A stretch of DNA of 64,000 bases from Aquilaria yunnanensis (GCA_039654915.1 CM077595.1:85601501-85665500); one strand, 5' to 3'. Positions 26,226 through 38,782 are shown, numbered from the stretch's first letter. The notes: generated by a model from the letters alone, not told the origin. Made by a program: numbers and translations.

Positions 26226-27844
26226 GAACTGCAGGCAGATACATTATCCATGGCGTTGATACAAGATAAAATTGCAACTTTTGTAACAATAAGACACATG
26301 CAAGGCAGGGATAACATTTGTACATGCTAATTTTTAGTATTCTGTGGCACGACCTTCAAAAATAGTGGACTATATGTTGTAGGATCTATTACAAATTAGA
26401 CGGTTGTCCTGGGTTCATAATCCCAAAATTATATATTGTTCATTTGCATGTGTATGGAATTGCAACATCATCATGCAGGGACTTAGAATACCATGGCTGT
26501 ATTATATAATCCTAACCATATATAACACACTAATTATGGGGATAAGACTTTCACAACATACGATATATACATTATAACCATTTCATTATATCCTAAGCAT
26601 ATGTGACGGAGCAATGCCCCCAAGTTGTCCTACTACTTACAAAACATGGTAATAGGTTGACCACTAAGAAAAAACAGAAGGGGGAACACATGAAACCACG
26701 ACTAAATTGAAACAATAGTACAAGCTTAGCTATAATAGTTGATTGCAATCCTAATATAACACATTATTCGAAACATGGTTGGAGAGACAGTTACTAACCA
26801 TCCATTTTAAGCTCCATGTGCAGTCACGCAAGGCGGACCTTTGGGTTCTTTGTTCCATTGATGAGCATGTCAAGGGTGTTGGAGTTCTATGTAAGGAACG
26901 AAGTGGCTCACAGCCAGAAAGCATCACCTTTGACCACCCTAAAAAGTTTCCCAACAATCTTCATCATATGGCCAATGTGTGTAGACTCCTTCTTAATGGA
27001 GATGAAGACAACGTAGATGACCGATTTTTGGTCAGAGTGAGCACACATGGAAGAACAATGGGCCACTGCAGTGTCAATGAGTCGGATGGAATATGAATCA
27101 TAATGTTAGCTAGTACAGTCTAGTCCATAACTTGGCGCTTACATTGGTCACCAACATGTAAAGCATAAGACACCTCAGAAAATAGGGCATCCATCATGTT
27201 TAGGTTTGGGAAGTGTTTGCTACGTAATATGGCAATTGAATGCACAACCTGTAGGTTTAAGTAATAACCATAGTGAATAATATCCTAAACAGACAATATA
27301 TATAGTCACAATCAAAACCCCGACTAGCATGCTGAAGTAAACTTTACCAATCTAAATGCACTCTACCCACCAATCATCATTGGCGATGATGCAGCCCTCA
27401 TCCTCATGAAAAGCCCACCCTTCACGTGGTCCAGAGGCAGTCATCTACTCAGAGTATTTTCATTGCAGAGTATCATTCATGCCATTTTGAAAGTCTCCAT
27501 AAATGAAGTATAAGAATGTTAGGGTATATGTTTCTACCCAACCTAGAACACCTGTGGCCTATTCCCTTTCCATGGCAATAATTACAATTACAGCAACATC
27601 AAAAAATATGTGGGTTTGGTAACGAAGCAACAACCGTTAGTAAGGCAATTTACCTCCATGTAATATATTAGAATAAACGCAAATTTTGAGCTCTTCCTAA
27701 TATTGGAATATAAAGGATAAGTTTGTTGGAACCTTGTCACAGATTTATAACTATTGCAATATCGAATGAAACTGATAAAAAAAATGATCAATATTTTTTA
27801 GAATGAAAAATAAATTGTTATTTCATGGAATTACTGAACAAAAC

Positions 27845-28439
27845 ACTTATATATATGGGATAAAGCAAATGCAACTTCCAAGGGCATGAAATAGGTAGAA
27901 TATTTTATTTTATTAATGGTGCAGATCTACAGGGATTCAATAATATTTATTTTAAAATTGTGGGGTTGGGATCTTAGCCACTAGTTATCATAACCAAATG
28001 TAAGCACGAAGAGTTGTGGGATTGTCAATTATGTACAAAGAGGCAATAGTACGGCAAGCTTACCTCGATGACTGGCGGTGGATGACGAAGACTGGAACTA
28101 GTTCGATGAAGAGTGGCGTTTAGTGGAGGAATGACTAAGCTAGATGGTTAGATTCGGCATTGTGAAGCCGGATCCACCTAATATGGTGGCCAAACTTCGA
28201 AGGAAAAGGGGACTTGAGAAGACAAGATGGCCAAATGATAGCAACAGTAGAGACAATTGCTGTCTTTTTGAAATAGAAGAGGAAGATAGTCTTGCTGTTG
28301 GGAGTGTTTTAATGTGGCTGGTATTAACGGTAATTTTATCCAACTCTAACCCCAAACCCATTTGTTACACTAACCAAACGTTTGACCAGAGGACACATGT
28401 TGACCAATTTAATGGCATTAATCAGCGACGAACTAACCC
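27845..28439. repeat. PIF right inverted repeat
   Basis: Inverted partner of 23209-23820. Inside it the plus strand gives a 128-codon frame (28144-28530) that is not a gene. Confidence 0.8.
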
Positions 28440-28442
28440 TAA

Positions 28443-30221
28443 AGCTAAATTCTCATTCTCTAAGCTACCCACATTTAACCCTCCCAAATATTTTTTTTCA
28501 AGAATCACCTTCTTCCAAGAAACCCAATGAATTTTTCAACCTCCCCTATGCTCCCCCCTAAGAATTTTTGCTATCACCTTATACCTAGAGCTAATGAGAC
28601 TTATTGGGTGAAAATCATTCCACAAGATAAGGTTTACCTTTTTTGGAATCAAGCGATGAAAGACGTATTACAGCCTTGGCTAATTTTTCCCAATACTTTA
28701 AACTCCTTAACAAACTTCAAGACATTTTCCTTTATAATATGTCAGCATCTTTACATGAAAACAAAATTAAAACCATCAGGCCATGGCAATTTTGAGCTCC
28801 TATAGCACAAAATGGGTTCCTTAACCTTAACCTCCTCAATGGAAGATTCTAATTCTAATGTATTAGACTCACTTAAAAATTTGATTTTGCTTGACAAGAA
28901 AGAACGCCTTGACTTAAGCTCATCCTTGAATTTATTCTTAAAAAAAGCCAATGCATCCACTTTAATTTGAGTTGGCTCATCAATCTAGCAACAATCCACT
29001 AAAATACCCTAAATTTGTATTTTCACCACCTTCTTTTATCCACCAAGTAGCATTTTTTTGGTAATTTCTTCTTCAAAAAACAAATGAGAGTTTGTCATCA
29101 AGTCCCAAGCAATCAGCTTCAATTTCACTACTTTAAGATTTGAATCAACATTACCAAAAATAATCTGGTTCCAAACCTTTAGGCTATGTTTCTGATGCGT
29201 CAACTTTTCTTTCAAACACAACTCCCACACTTCCCTTAAATACCCCTTTATTCAATTCACTTTCAATGAAAAACACAAAATCAGGATGGTCAAACCAAAC
29301 GTTGAAGAACTTAAAAGATGTAAGCCTAAAATCACGCTGATCATGCTTAAGCAAGATATAACAGTGATAAGAGATATACCTATCAAAAGCAATCAAAGAT
29401 AAACTCGACCTTAAGTGTGTGAAGCTTTTTAAAACAAGTGCTTTGTTAATTCTACTCTTTTTTTAACCCAAGGAATTGTAACGAGTGAATTTTTGAGCTT
29501 ATAGATGAAGGTTAATTGTTCTTGAATCAACTAGAAACAAATTAAAGGCTTCCATGTCCCGTATGTTTCTCAAACAGCCGTAACACTTGTTTGGGGAGGA
29601 AACTGCATCAAAATCACCAATACAACATCATGCTCCATCCAAATTATTAACAAGCAGGCCTAGATCATCCCTTAATTCTTTTTCAATGTCAAAGTGTGAG
29701 GTGCATACACATTAATCAATAGGATTGGGGAATTCAATCTATTCCACTTACTAATTACCCTAGGAAAACCACTTTTATAAAAATGATCAATGCTGAAAAA
29801 AACTCAGGATTCCAAATGCATGAAATAGCACAGGACAAACCTTCAGCATCTTTTTAAAGGAAATCAAACTAATTGTTTGTCTAGAAAGCCCTTACTGAAA
29901 GAGAAGATAAGTTTGACGATTTTGTCTCTTAAAGCATCCGAACATACACTTGATTTTTCTTCAAAAAATTCTTGAGTAAAGCTTTCTTACCCTTCTTTCC
30001 TAAACGTCTAATGTTCAGGCTAAATTTTTTCATTAAGATTAAAACAATTCCCCTTTTGAATATTTGCAGCATCTTGACCTTTCAACATATGTAAATGTTG
30101 ATTAATTTCTCCTTATGCATGTTTTTCATCAATCTCCAACTTACATTCCCGGCTCCAAGTCTTCCCTACTTCATATGTAGAATCTGCCAATTCTTATATT
30201 GTCACCATTTAATAATATTTT
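28443..30221 (-). pseudogene. LINE ORF2, endonuclease and start of RT (piece 3 of 4)
   Basis: Minus strand, 5' to 3': an endonuclease with NVYAPHTLT (about 29710) and GDFDAV-like text (about 29600), then RYISYHCYILL and FKFFNVWFDHPDFVFFIE (29184-29396), LKEKLTHQKHSLKVWNQIIFG (29036-29230, quoted partially), then the entry to the reverse transcriptase, ILCYRSSKLPWPDGFNF (28751-28960), and VLKFVKEF...TSFIA. It then jumps to GGLNVGSLENENLAL near 28460, so the RT core is deleted. Typical of plant L1-type LINEs. Many stops. The Tat-like retrotransposon interrupts it at 30222-30226. Confidence 0.8.
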
Positions 30222-30226
30222 GTTCC
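30222..30226. repeat. Target-site duplication GTTCC (left)
   Basis: GTTCC directly before the LTR start TGTTGACACC; the same five bases follow the 3' LTR at 48124-48128. Confidence 0.9.
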
Positions 30227-30756
30227 TGTTGACACCCAATTTCGTCCGACAAAAAAAAATCAAACTAAAAAAAAAAAATAAATAAAAAACAAAAATTAAT
30301 TAATTAAAAAAAATATATATATATATTTTATTATTATTATTACTGAAAAATTTTAATTAAGTTAATTAGTTTAAAATACATTTTTGTTTTGTCAGAATTT
30401 AATTAAAAATGATCTATGTGTATAAATGTATGTATGTAATAAAAAGGAAAACTCCATAAAAAATGACAAAATTAAAAAGTTTGGGGTAAAAATGATAAAA
30501 TTGAGAAGTTTTGAGAAAAATTGACAAATTCTGAAAGTTCCAGGAGCATTTGGTAATTTTTCGCGTCAATTTTGGGCCAGACTAACGTTTCTGGCCCAAA
30601 TTAACAGAAAACGACAAAATTGTCAAAATCAGAAGCTTCTGAAGCTTATCCAGAGGATAAGAAACGTAAAGGACTGAAATTGTCATTTTACCAATTTAAG
30701 AGATAAGTTTTGATTTTTTTATTATTTAATAATCAACAGTTCGGCCAGACTTCCTC

Positions 30757-30764
30757 TATAAATA
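30757..30764 (+). promoter_or_regulatory. LTR TATA box
   Basis: CTCTATAAATAGGGG, conserved in the 3' LTR at 46028-46035. A probable start of the genomic RNA lies about 30 bp downstream. Confidence 0.7.
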
Positions 30765-31548
30765 GGGGTTCAAATTTGAGGCTGAACACAGAAAAAAATA
30801 CAAAGAAACCTTAGAGCTCTGTTTAAAAAAACGTGAAAATTACAGCCTTAGTCCATAGCCTCTCCTCCATCTACCTAGAAAGTCCCAAACTTTTGCTTCT
30901 TATGTTTTGACCATCTTCTTCGTTTTTCTTTTTCTTCCGTTTTCGCCGTTCCCCCCGCCGTTTCTCTCCAGTTATCCTGCCGTCCCTTAGTCACCGTCGC
31001 TCCCAGCCGTCGCCGTCACCCCCACGCCGTCACCGTCGCCTCCCCCGCCGTTGCCGTCGCTGTCGCCTTCGCCGTCGGCTCCGCGTTTCCTCCTCCAGCC
31101 GTCCTTTTTTTCCTTCCTCCTCCTGCCGCCTCCGCCGTGCTCCCGCGCCGCCGTCGCCCTGCCCCGCCGCCGTCGCCTCGCCGCCCCTTCGCCTGGCCCA
31201 CCGTCGCCCCCAGCAACCCCACCCCCCTGCCCCTGCGCCCGCGTCGCGTTTTCTTTCCTGAGAATTCAAATTTTAACTTTAAGGGTAAAACTCCTTTTAG
31301 TCCTTCATCTTTTCAATTTCTTTCACTTTGGTCACTAACCTTTTATTTTGTTCTTGCAGAATTAATTACTAACTCTTTTACTTGTTTATTTATTTGTTTA
31401 TTATTGTTATTATTACTAACCCCTTTTTATTATTGTTATTAACAGCTAATCCAACTTTTATTTTTATTGTTATTAACATCTAATCTAACATTACTAACTT
31501 TTATTTTTATTGTTATTAACAACTAACTTTACTAACTTTGCTAACCTT

Positions 31549-31565
31549 TATTATTATTATTACTA

Positions 31566-31629
<64 letters not shown>

Positions 31630-31637
31630 CATCATCA

Positions 31638-31684
<47 letters not shown>
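31549..31684. repeat. (ATT)n microsatellite in 5' LTR
   Basis: ATT repeats interrupted by ATC triplets. The homologous tract in the 3' LTR is about 50 bp longer. It creates spurious poly-Tyr, poly-Ile and poly-Asn frames. Confidence 0.95.
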
Positions 31685-32784
31685 ATTCATGGAAGGTTAT
31701 ACCTCCTATTTATTTATTTTTAAGTGGATGACCAGAAAACCCAACTTTATTCTTATTTATTTATTTATTGTCCTTTAACTTTCCTTTATTTACTTTATGT
31801 GCTTTTTATTTGTTTATTTATTTGCATATGTTATTTAATTTGTGCACTTTTTTTAAGTGGATGGTCAAAAAGCCCCCACTTTATTTTCCTTTTGCTTAAT
31901 TTATGAAAATTTTAATTATGTAGATGGTTAAAACTTATTTCACTTATTTCACCTTTAGTCATAAAATAAAAAAAAATAATAACAAAAAAAAAAAGTTTTT
32001 ATGTGAATAATTAACTTTATATTATTTATTTTTTAGGGCTAACAAAAATCATTTTTTGACAAAAGCCAACCATCTTTTATTATTTTTGGATTACATATTT
32101 TTATTTATTTCTTTTAAAGAAAACATTAAAAAAAAATCATCAATCAATTTTTTTTAAAAGTAATAGTAATTAACAATTTAAGAAAAGTAAAAAAAATAAT
32201 AACAACAAAAATATTAAAAAATTATGATTAAATAAAAAAAAATTTTAATAAAATATTAAATCAATTTCCATATCCGGATGATCCGGCAGGATCCACGGTT
32301 TGGAAAATATCAACTTTTTTTATTGAATAAAAATAAATATAAAGATAAAAATCCATATTTTACGATATAGATTAAATTATTTAAAATTTCATCAAATTCC
32401 GTGTCCGGGTGACTCGGCAGAGTCCATGGTTCGGAATTAAAACTTCCGTGTCCGGGTGACTCGGTGGAGTCCATGGTTCGGAAATATCAAATTTTATACA
32501 AATTAATTATTGAAGACTTTTAAACCCGTCTTAATTTAAAGATCCACATCCGACTAATTCAGTTAAAATTTCTAGTTAGAAAATTAACTGAATATTTTTT
32601 TTAAAGCCAAGCAAAACAAAATTGAAATCAACTAAGGTATCAATTTTTGGGCGTTTTAACAAAGTTGTTTTAACGTAACCGTACTCCCGAACCCCCGAAC
32701 TCTCGCAGACCATATTTTAGGTGTCCAATCGACCTAGGTAAACCGATTGGTGGCGACTCCAGAAAACCCGACATTGCCACAGCT

Positions 32785-32802
32785 TGGCGACTCCGCTGGG
32801 GA
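32785..32802 (+). promoter_or_regulatory. Primer binding site
   Basis: TGGCGACTCCGCTGGGGA starts four bases after the LTR end. Such TGGYGACTCYRCTGGGG sites are known in Tat/Ogre elements, where a tRNA-Arg primer has been proposed; the tRNA identity here is inferred. Confidence 0.75.
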
Positions 32803-33783
32803 GTCGACGTTAGTGAGTCGAGCCTACAAGTTCATTTGTTTTGATTTGCTTTGCTTATATTTATGTGGATTTATATGTTATATTTACTTAGGTAAACATG
32901 CATTATGCATTCACAATATGAAGCTCTATACCCAAGCTTCTTCAAAGCGAACACGTTCTTTCTAAGCGGAATTGGTGTTGTTGTCCTTGAGAGGCCATGG
33001 TCTCCAAGCCTTCACCGGTTTCAAAGTAGCAAAGTAGTGTATTGCCTTCTGAGACGGTTAGTCTCTGCATGGGCCCACGAAAAGCTACGACTCGAATTAA
33101 TCCATTCCTTACATAAACCCTAGAGGGTAAGGAATCGGGCTGTCACTATAATTTAGTGACGGGATTCGGGAACTATCCCTTGCCTTTTTGATAAACCACC
33201 CTATGCATATAGAACTCCCCACTTAACCATAGAACTGACCACAATATTCCTCCCATTTTACCAACACCATAAGCATGTCCTTGTTATGCTATGTTGTTGC
33301 TCTACATTTTTATTTTCTTCGTGTCTTATATTTATGGTTTTAACTCGTTTTTCCATAATAGTTCATGAGTTGTTAATTGTTATTTAACTTATTAATAACC
33401 TTATTTTTCTTTTGTTATACTTCCATTCTGTGCAATTATTCTTCATGCATCAAAACCACGCATCAAACTATGCTAACTTTTTGGTCATTATAATGACAAC
33501 TAGAAGTCTTGAAGTTCCACGATAGTGGATAATCAAACTCACTCATCGCATGCATTACATTAATCATGTGCATATAAAGTCTGATAAAAACATAATCTCA
33601 TTGCATACATCCATTACATCAATCACGTACATACAAAGTCTGATAAAAACATAATCTTATTTTGCATGCATGCATCCATTGCATAAATCACATACGTGTA
33701 GAGTCTAATAAAATAAATCTCACCTTAAAGGGGGTAAAATTGGACCTCAACACCGATATTCAACTCGGCTCCAAACAAAATTA
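32803..33783 (+). other. Retrotransposon leader
   Basis: About 1 kb of untranslated leader between PBS and gag. It includes AGGGTAAGGAATCGGG and the nearby hairpin-like ACTATAATTTAGTGACGGG. Short frames here have no recognisable domain, and the extra ORF1 of Ogre elements is not seen. Confidence 0.6.
33545..33720. repeat. Three tandem units of about 60 bp in the leader
   Basis: Units share GCATGCATTACAT.AATCA and AAAGTCTGATAAAA.ATAAT. No coding capacity. Confidence 0.75.
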
Positions 33784-35241
33784 ATGGCAGAACAAGCCGA
33801 AGGACGTCTTATAGAGATGGAGTCCAAGATAGAAAGTATGGCAGAACAGATGAGACAATTGATGGAAATAATCAAAGGGAAAGCAACTCAAGTTCCCATC
33901 AAAGAAGCACAAGATCCCACTTATCCTCCAGGATTCACCCCACAACGAGTCTCAGTTCAAGAAAACCTGTTTCAGGAACCAGGACCGTTTGCTAGCGTTC
34001 ACTTGAAACAAGACACTGTATATGAAGAGAAGAAGACACCACCAAAGGAAGAAGGAGAATCTCAAAAACTTGAAACAATAGAGAAGAGACTACGAGCCAT
34101 TGAAGGAGGTACTATATTCGGATCTCTCTCAGTGGATGACCTCTGCTTAGTGCCAGACGTCGTAATCCCTTCGGACTTTAAGGTGCCAGATTTCATGAAA
34201 TACGATGGAACGAGTGATCCCATCACTCACATCACATTGTTTCTAAGGAGACTACAACCACTCACAAAAGATGAAAAGGTGTGGATTGCACTTTTTCAGG
34301 AAAGCATCACAAAATCAGCATTACAGTGGTATCTAAGTCAAGGTCCAAGAAACATTAAAACTTGGAATGACCTTGCACAGGCCTTCATCGGCAATTATAA
34401 ACACGTTTTGGACTTGGCTCCGGATCGCCAAACTCTCCAAAACATGGAGAAGAAAAAGCAAGAAACTTTCAAGGAATATGCCCAACGGTGGAGGGACTTA
34501 GCTGCACAAGTTCAGCCACCTATGACAGAAAGAGAAATGGTCACTTTGTTTGTCCAGACACTGAAGTACCCATATTATGACAAACTCATTGGCAATTCAG
34601 CAACTAATTTCTCTGACGTAGTCATGTCTGGAGAAAGGATCGAACATGGGATTAGGACTGGGAAGATTACTGAGTCCTTTAGTGATCCAATGAAAAGAGG
34701 AGGACCATCCAGAAGAAAAGATGAAGAAATACAACAAATAGGACGAGGAAGAGGGATTCCCCTCGTGGGTACTGTTGCTACCGGGCCTCGCCGATCCTAC
34801 TCTACCAATAGGCCCAATGATTATTCTACCAATAAGCCCAACAATTATCCTCTCAACAGGCCTAATCAGTTACGGCCACCTGTTCCGACTTCTCCACAAA
34901 GGCCGAGAGAAGTTTTTGCGCCAATTCCTATGACTTACACTGAGTTATATCCAAAACTCATTGAAAGTCAACTTATCCATCCAATTCCTACAAATCCATT
35001 TAAACCCCCATATCCAAGGTGGTATGACCCCAACATAACTTGCCCATATCATGATGGTGCCGTGGGCCACGGACTAGAAAATTGCATAGCATTGAAGCGT
35101 ATAGTCCAACAATTAATCGAGTCCAAATGGTTGGACTTTTCCGATGAACCAAATGTCACTCACAATCCATTGCCGCCTCATCAAGCAAAACCAGTCAATA
35201 TGATAAAAAGAGCACTGGCCGATGAAGAAGTCAGTCAATGA
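33784..35241 (+). CDS. gag: Gag polyprotein (Tat lineage)
   Basis: A 485-codon frame starting MAEQAEGRLIEMESK. It has an N-terminal coiled-coil-like region (about residues 1-35), a YPPGFTP motif (about 47-53), the retrotransposon gag core (VPDFMKYDGTSDPITH to about 300, with ALQWYLSQGP and QRWRDLAAQVQPPM) and a zinc-knuckle-like CPYHDGAVGHGLENC near residue 425. Gag forms the virus-like particle and packages the element RNA. The frame ends at 35241, and gag-like text continues in the next frame from 35222, so the C terminus is cut by a frameshift (or, less likely, decoded by frameshifting). It is the longest open frame of the window and is apparently recently functional. Confidence 0.93.
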   Translation: MAEQAEGRLIEMESKIESMAEQMRQLMEIIKGKATQVPIKEAQDPTYPPGFTPQRVSVQENLFQEPGPFASVHLKQDTVYEEKKTPPKEEGESQKLETIEKRLRAIEGGTIFGSLSVDDLCLVPDVVIPSDFKVPDFMKYDGTSDPITHITLFLRRLQPLTKDEKVWIALFQESITKSALQWYLSQGPRNIKTWNDLAQAFIGNYKHVLDLAPDRQTLQNMEKKKQETFKEYAQRWRDLAAQVQPPMTEREMVTLFVQTLKYPYYDKLIGNSATNFSDVVMSGERIEHGIRTGKITESFSDPMKRGGPSRRKDEEIQQIGRGRGIPLVGTVATGPRRSYSTNRPNDYSTNKPNNYPLNRPNQLRPPVPTSPQRPREVFAPIPMTYTELYPKLIESQLIHPIPTNPFKPPYPRWYDPNITCPYHDGAVGHGLENCIALKRIVQQLIESKWLDFSDEPNVTHNPLPPHQAKPVNMIKRALADEEVSQ

Positions 35242-36451
35242 TATCATAACCCCTTTCAAGCATGTATATTCATGCCTTGTAAAAGAAGGGATTATCATGG
35301 GAAAGTCTTCTTTTGGAAACGAAGAAGTCGAAGATGAGGAGTGGTGCAACTTTCATGATAGTAAGAGTCATTCTATCCAGGAATGTCCAGAATTCCGTGA
35401 AAGTCTACAAAGACTCATAGACTCCTCCCAACTCATCATTTTTATGTCAGATAAAGATGATGATGTGAATGTGATCATTAAAGAATAAGAAGTCAAGGCT
35501 ATCCCAAAACCACTAGTCATACCAATTTCAAAACCTGTTCTTAAGCCTTTAAGAATTCAAGTCCCAAGGTCATTCCCATATAAATCAGACAAAACTGTTC
35601 CATAGAGCTATGATTACACTTCTAACGTCACATCAACTCCGTTAGAAGTTGGGAGTATAACTAGAAGTGGTCGGTGTTATTCTCCGGAGCAAATGAACAA
35701 GCTCCAACAAGATAAGAACGTTACAGACCCAACAAGTAGACCTCTTGATACAAATACATCCAAAGAGCAAGAGATGCCTCGAGCAGTAACAGATGAGCAA
35801 GCTACTGAGTTTCTCAAACTCATAAAGCAAAGTGAATACAGCATCGTTGAGCAGTTGAACCGCCTGCCAACAAAGATCTCTATACTTTCACTACTCATAA
35901 GCTCTGATGCTCATCGAGAAGCCCTCCTTAAAGTCTTGAATAAGGCCTATGTTGAGCCAGATATTTCAGTGAATAATTTTGACCATCTCGTCAACAACAT
36001 CACCGCACAGAATCTCATCATATTCACTGACGATGAGATACCAGCAGAAGGAAGAGGTCACTCTAAGGCTCTACATATTTCGGTTAAATACAAAGATCGA
36101 ATTATGGCTAGAGTTCTTGTTGATAATGGGTCAGCTCTAAACATAATGCCACTTGAAACCTTACACAAGTTTGGTATAGACTCATCATACCTCAACAACA
36201 GTCATATCACTATTCAAGCATTTGACGGGACGAATAGAAATGTTGTTGGAGAAATAGAGCTGCCAATAGGGATCGGCCCTTGTGTCTTCCACATCACATT
36301 CCAAGTTATGGATATTAATCCTTCTTATACTTGTCTGTTGGGCAGACCATCGATTCATATGGCCGGAGCAATTCCCTCCTCATTACACCAAAAAAAGAAA
36401 TTCATTTTTGAAGGAAAGAAGGCATTCTGCTATCACCTATATCAACGGTAG
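35222..36451 (+). pseudogene. Gag C terminus and retropepsin-like protease
   Basis: One reading frame running through two stops (TAA 35486-35488, TAG 35603-35605). The first part holds a second zinc-knuckle-like motif, CNFHDSKSHSIQEC. After ITRSGRCYSPEQ the main open part (35693-36451, 252 codons) contains the aspartic protease: ALHISVKYKD, the catalytic block ARVLVDNGSALNIMP, then INPSYTCLLGRPSIHMAGA. DNGS replaces the commoner D[ST]G[AS], a known Tat-type variant as far as I recall. The protease would process Gag-Pol. The frame ends near the place where RT should begin, and RT does not follow. Confidence 0.85.
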
Positions 36452-36780
36452 CAAAGACCAATTGACCTTCTCTTTTAAGTTGGTGTGACCCAAATGCCAA
36501 ATATAACTAAAAAATTGTGTGGCACTGAAACTCAAGGTCCAACAGTTGGCCGAGTTCAAGTTGCTAGGCCCGATGTGATTGGTAATTGAAAGTGAAGATT
36601 TTGAGCTGGAATTACATTGATTTTGGAAGGGCTCCAAGTCATATCTGACCTAACAGTTCGCACACACTTTTGAATGACAGGGAATCCTTTTACTAAACTT
36701 GCATCTTTGATAGCTTGCCAAAGTAATTTAATAGTAAAAATCTCCTAGATTTAGTCCAGAATCTAGGGTGTAGTCTTTGT
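36452..36780 (+). pseudogene. Second gag-derived fragment
   Basis: 36480-36560 reads WCDPNA, then a broken copy of the gag zinc-knuckle region. 36690-36760 (TTGCCAAAGTAATTTAATAG, then TAGTCTTTG) matches 583-655 of the relic at the window start. The junction after protease is thus not to RT but to sequence from a related element's gag/pol spacer, evidence of recombination during formation. Confidence 0.6.
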
Positions 36781-38750
36781 TAGATGGACACCTGGTATTC
36801 TTTTTCTGGTACAACAAAAAGATGTAATGTGTGCATTCTACCACTTTGTACCAAAAATTCCATTTTTACATCCACATATTCTACCACTTTCTACCAAAAA
36901 TTTCATTTTCTCACATCTATATCTCATTCATTGCCATTACACTATCCATTATTACCATCACACTTTACTTTGTAAACAATACTACTCGTGGGTGAAAATG
37001 AAAGTTAAGAAATATTTGATAGTAGTGATCTTCAAGAGAATGATTTCAAATGTTGCACCTCAACTAAAAAAAAAGAATTCACAGTGGTTATCAACATCCT
37101 TGCAAGAAGTCTTGGGTTAGCTTCCAAAAAAGGTAGCTCTTATATTAAATGACTTCAGTGGCCTCCCAATTCTCACAAATGCTAAAAAAAAAAAAAAAAG
37201 TTCTCAGTTTTACGCAACACAAATTCTTAAAAAAAAAAAAAAGAGAAATTCATCCCTTCCATCAAAAGACAACAAGGGAAAATTCAAAACCAAAAAAAGA
37301 CTGAGAACAAGCACGAGCAAGCAAGGCCATTTGAGTCATCTCACTTCAAGAGAGTTATCAAGTATGTTATCACCATAGCTCACACAAAAAAAAAAGGGAA
37401 ATAAAATAAAATAAAATAAAAAAGCCTCAAGTTAGAGCAAAAGAAAGAAAACAAAAAAAAAAGTGAGCTATGGATTCTAGACTGAAAACCTGCAAAGGCG
37501 GTTTAGAAGACAAGAGCGACCCTCAAACCAAGCGCACACAAAGACCACGATAGTTGGAGGGCAACAGTTGAGGTCTAACTTCCTGGAAAGAGTGGCAAGT
37601 TTGAGGTCATCACTATTGAATTTTTCACCATAATCAAATTTGCTCACGAGTAGTATTAAAAGACCCTTCTTCCACACCACTTAAACTTAACTTTCCTCAG
37701 ACCGAACATCCTCATTCAGTTAAAAGACTATCATTGTGAATCATGTTTCTACCTTATTTAATACTGCTCACGAGTAGTATTAAAAGACCCTTCTTTCACA
37801 CCACTCAAACTTAACTTTACTCAGACCTAATATTTACCTCTTAATATTATTCTCATTCAGCTAAAAGACTGCCACAAAAAAAAAAAACATTCAAACTTAA
37901 CTTTCCTCACACCTAACATTTACCTCTCGATATCATCCTCATTCAGTTAAAAGGCTATTATTGTGAATCATGTTTCTACCTTATTGCCTTGCACAGTTTA
38001 TGTCTTCGAGTTGGAAAGGGAAGAATGGCAGGATATTTTAATTAAAAACAAAGACCGTAAATTACTTTGTCAAGCTTTGCAAATTGATGAAAGTTTTTCT
38101 TTAAGGCCAAACCATTATTCATTAATGTATGTAGACTTAAAAGTGAGGAGATAGCTTGAGTCTTTCTTTAATAAGATGTGGTTATTGTAAGAGAAATTTA
38201 CGATCAAGTGCCATCACAAAGGTCTAGAAATGCTCGACCTTCTGTTAAATCAAAGGCGAGATGATACCTTTTATCCACATAGATACCATATTCAGGGGGG
38301 CAAAGTAGTCTCTACGAAGCGTAAGAGGAGTACTGCCAACAAAGAAGCTCAATAGACAAGGGGGCAAGTCTTATGGATCAAAACATGAGTTCAAGGAAGA
38401 GCAATCATTCAGATTATAACATGGGGATAAGTAAGTGTCGGCACGGTCACAAGAAAAGGGGCAAAGCAAACATTGAAAGTAAAGCCTTTGATGGTATCAA
38501 ATCCATGACAATGGATGAGTACCTGAAAGAGATATAAATTATGAGGCGGGCCAACTTTAAAGAAATTGAGGCCAAAATTCAAGAACAAGTCAAAGAAATG
38601 GGATTTTGAAAAGAGTTGGGCTTTTGAGGCAGTGAACAAAAGCTGGAAAGCATAAAGAGATTCAATGATAGTCCAAGAAGGCAATTATAAAGAGGATCTA
38701 GTAAAGCAAAGATATGAAGAACTAGATCAATCCAAAATAAAAAATAAAAA

Positions 38751-38782
<32 letters not shown>

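Larger units (their letters stand above)
23209..28439 (+). mobile_element. PIF/Harbinger DNA transposon with about 600-bp inverted repeats
   Basis: Starts GAGTTAGTTCATC and ends, inverted, GGGTTAGTTCGTC. TAA lies immediately outside both ends (23206-23208 and 28440-28442), the 3-bp duplication typical of PIF/Harbinger. The arms match, with gaps, over about 600 bp at each side. It carries a plus-strand DDE transposase pseudogene. The second (Myb/SANT-like) protein of autonomous PIF elements was not recognised. It is inserted in a LINE relic. Its length is 5.2 kb. Confidence 0.85.
30227..32781 (+). repeat. 5' LTR
   Basis: 2,555 bp, TGTTGACACCC...ATTGCCACA. It contains a TATA box, a CCGTCGCC-rich segment (30940-31245), an (ATT)n run, and three copies of a 40-bp motif with TCCGGGTGACTCGG near 32270-32485. 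It matches 45496-48123 along its length. Confidence 0.95.

Noticed and set aside
26779..27096. 105-codon frame as the second protein of the PIF element
   Set aside because: I could not find the tryptophan pattern of a Myb/SANT domain in either strand of this stretch.
23666..28006. Inner borders first taken as the ends of the PIF element
   Set aside because: The inverted match continues outward to 23209 and 28439, where TAA duplications are found.
31016..31442. Pro/Arg/Ala-rich frames in the LTRs, also at 46177-46706
   Set aside because: A CCGTCGCC-rich segment gives open frames in several phases on both strands; it is LTR sequence with no domain.
31510..31731. Poly-Tyr and poly-Ile open frames in the 5' LTR, with equivalents at 46774-47040 in the 3' LTR
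   Set aside because: They are translations of the (ATT)n microsatellite.
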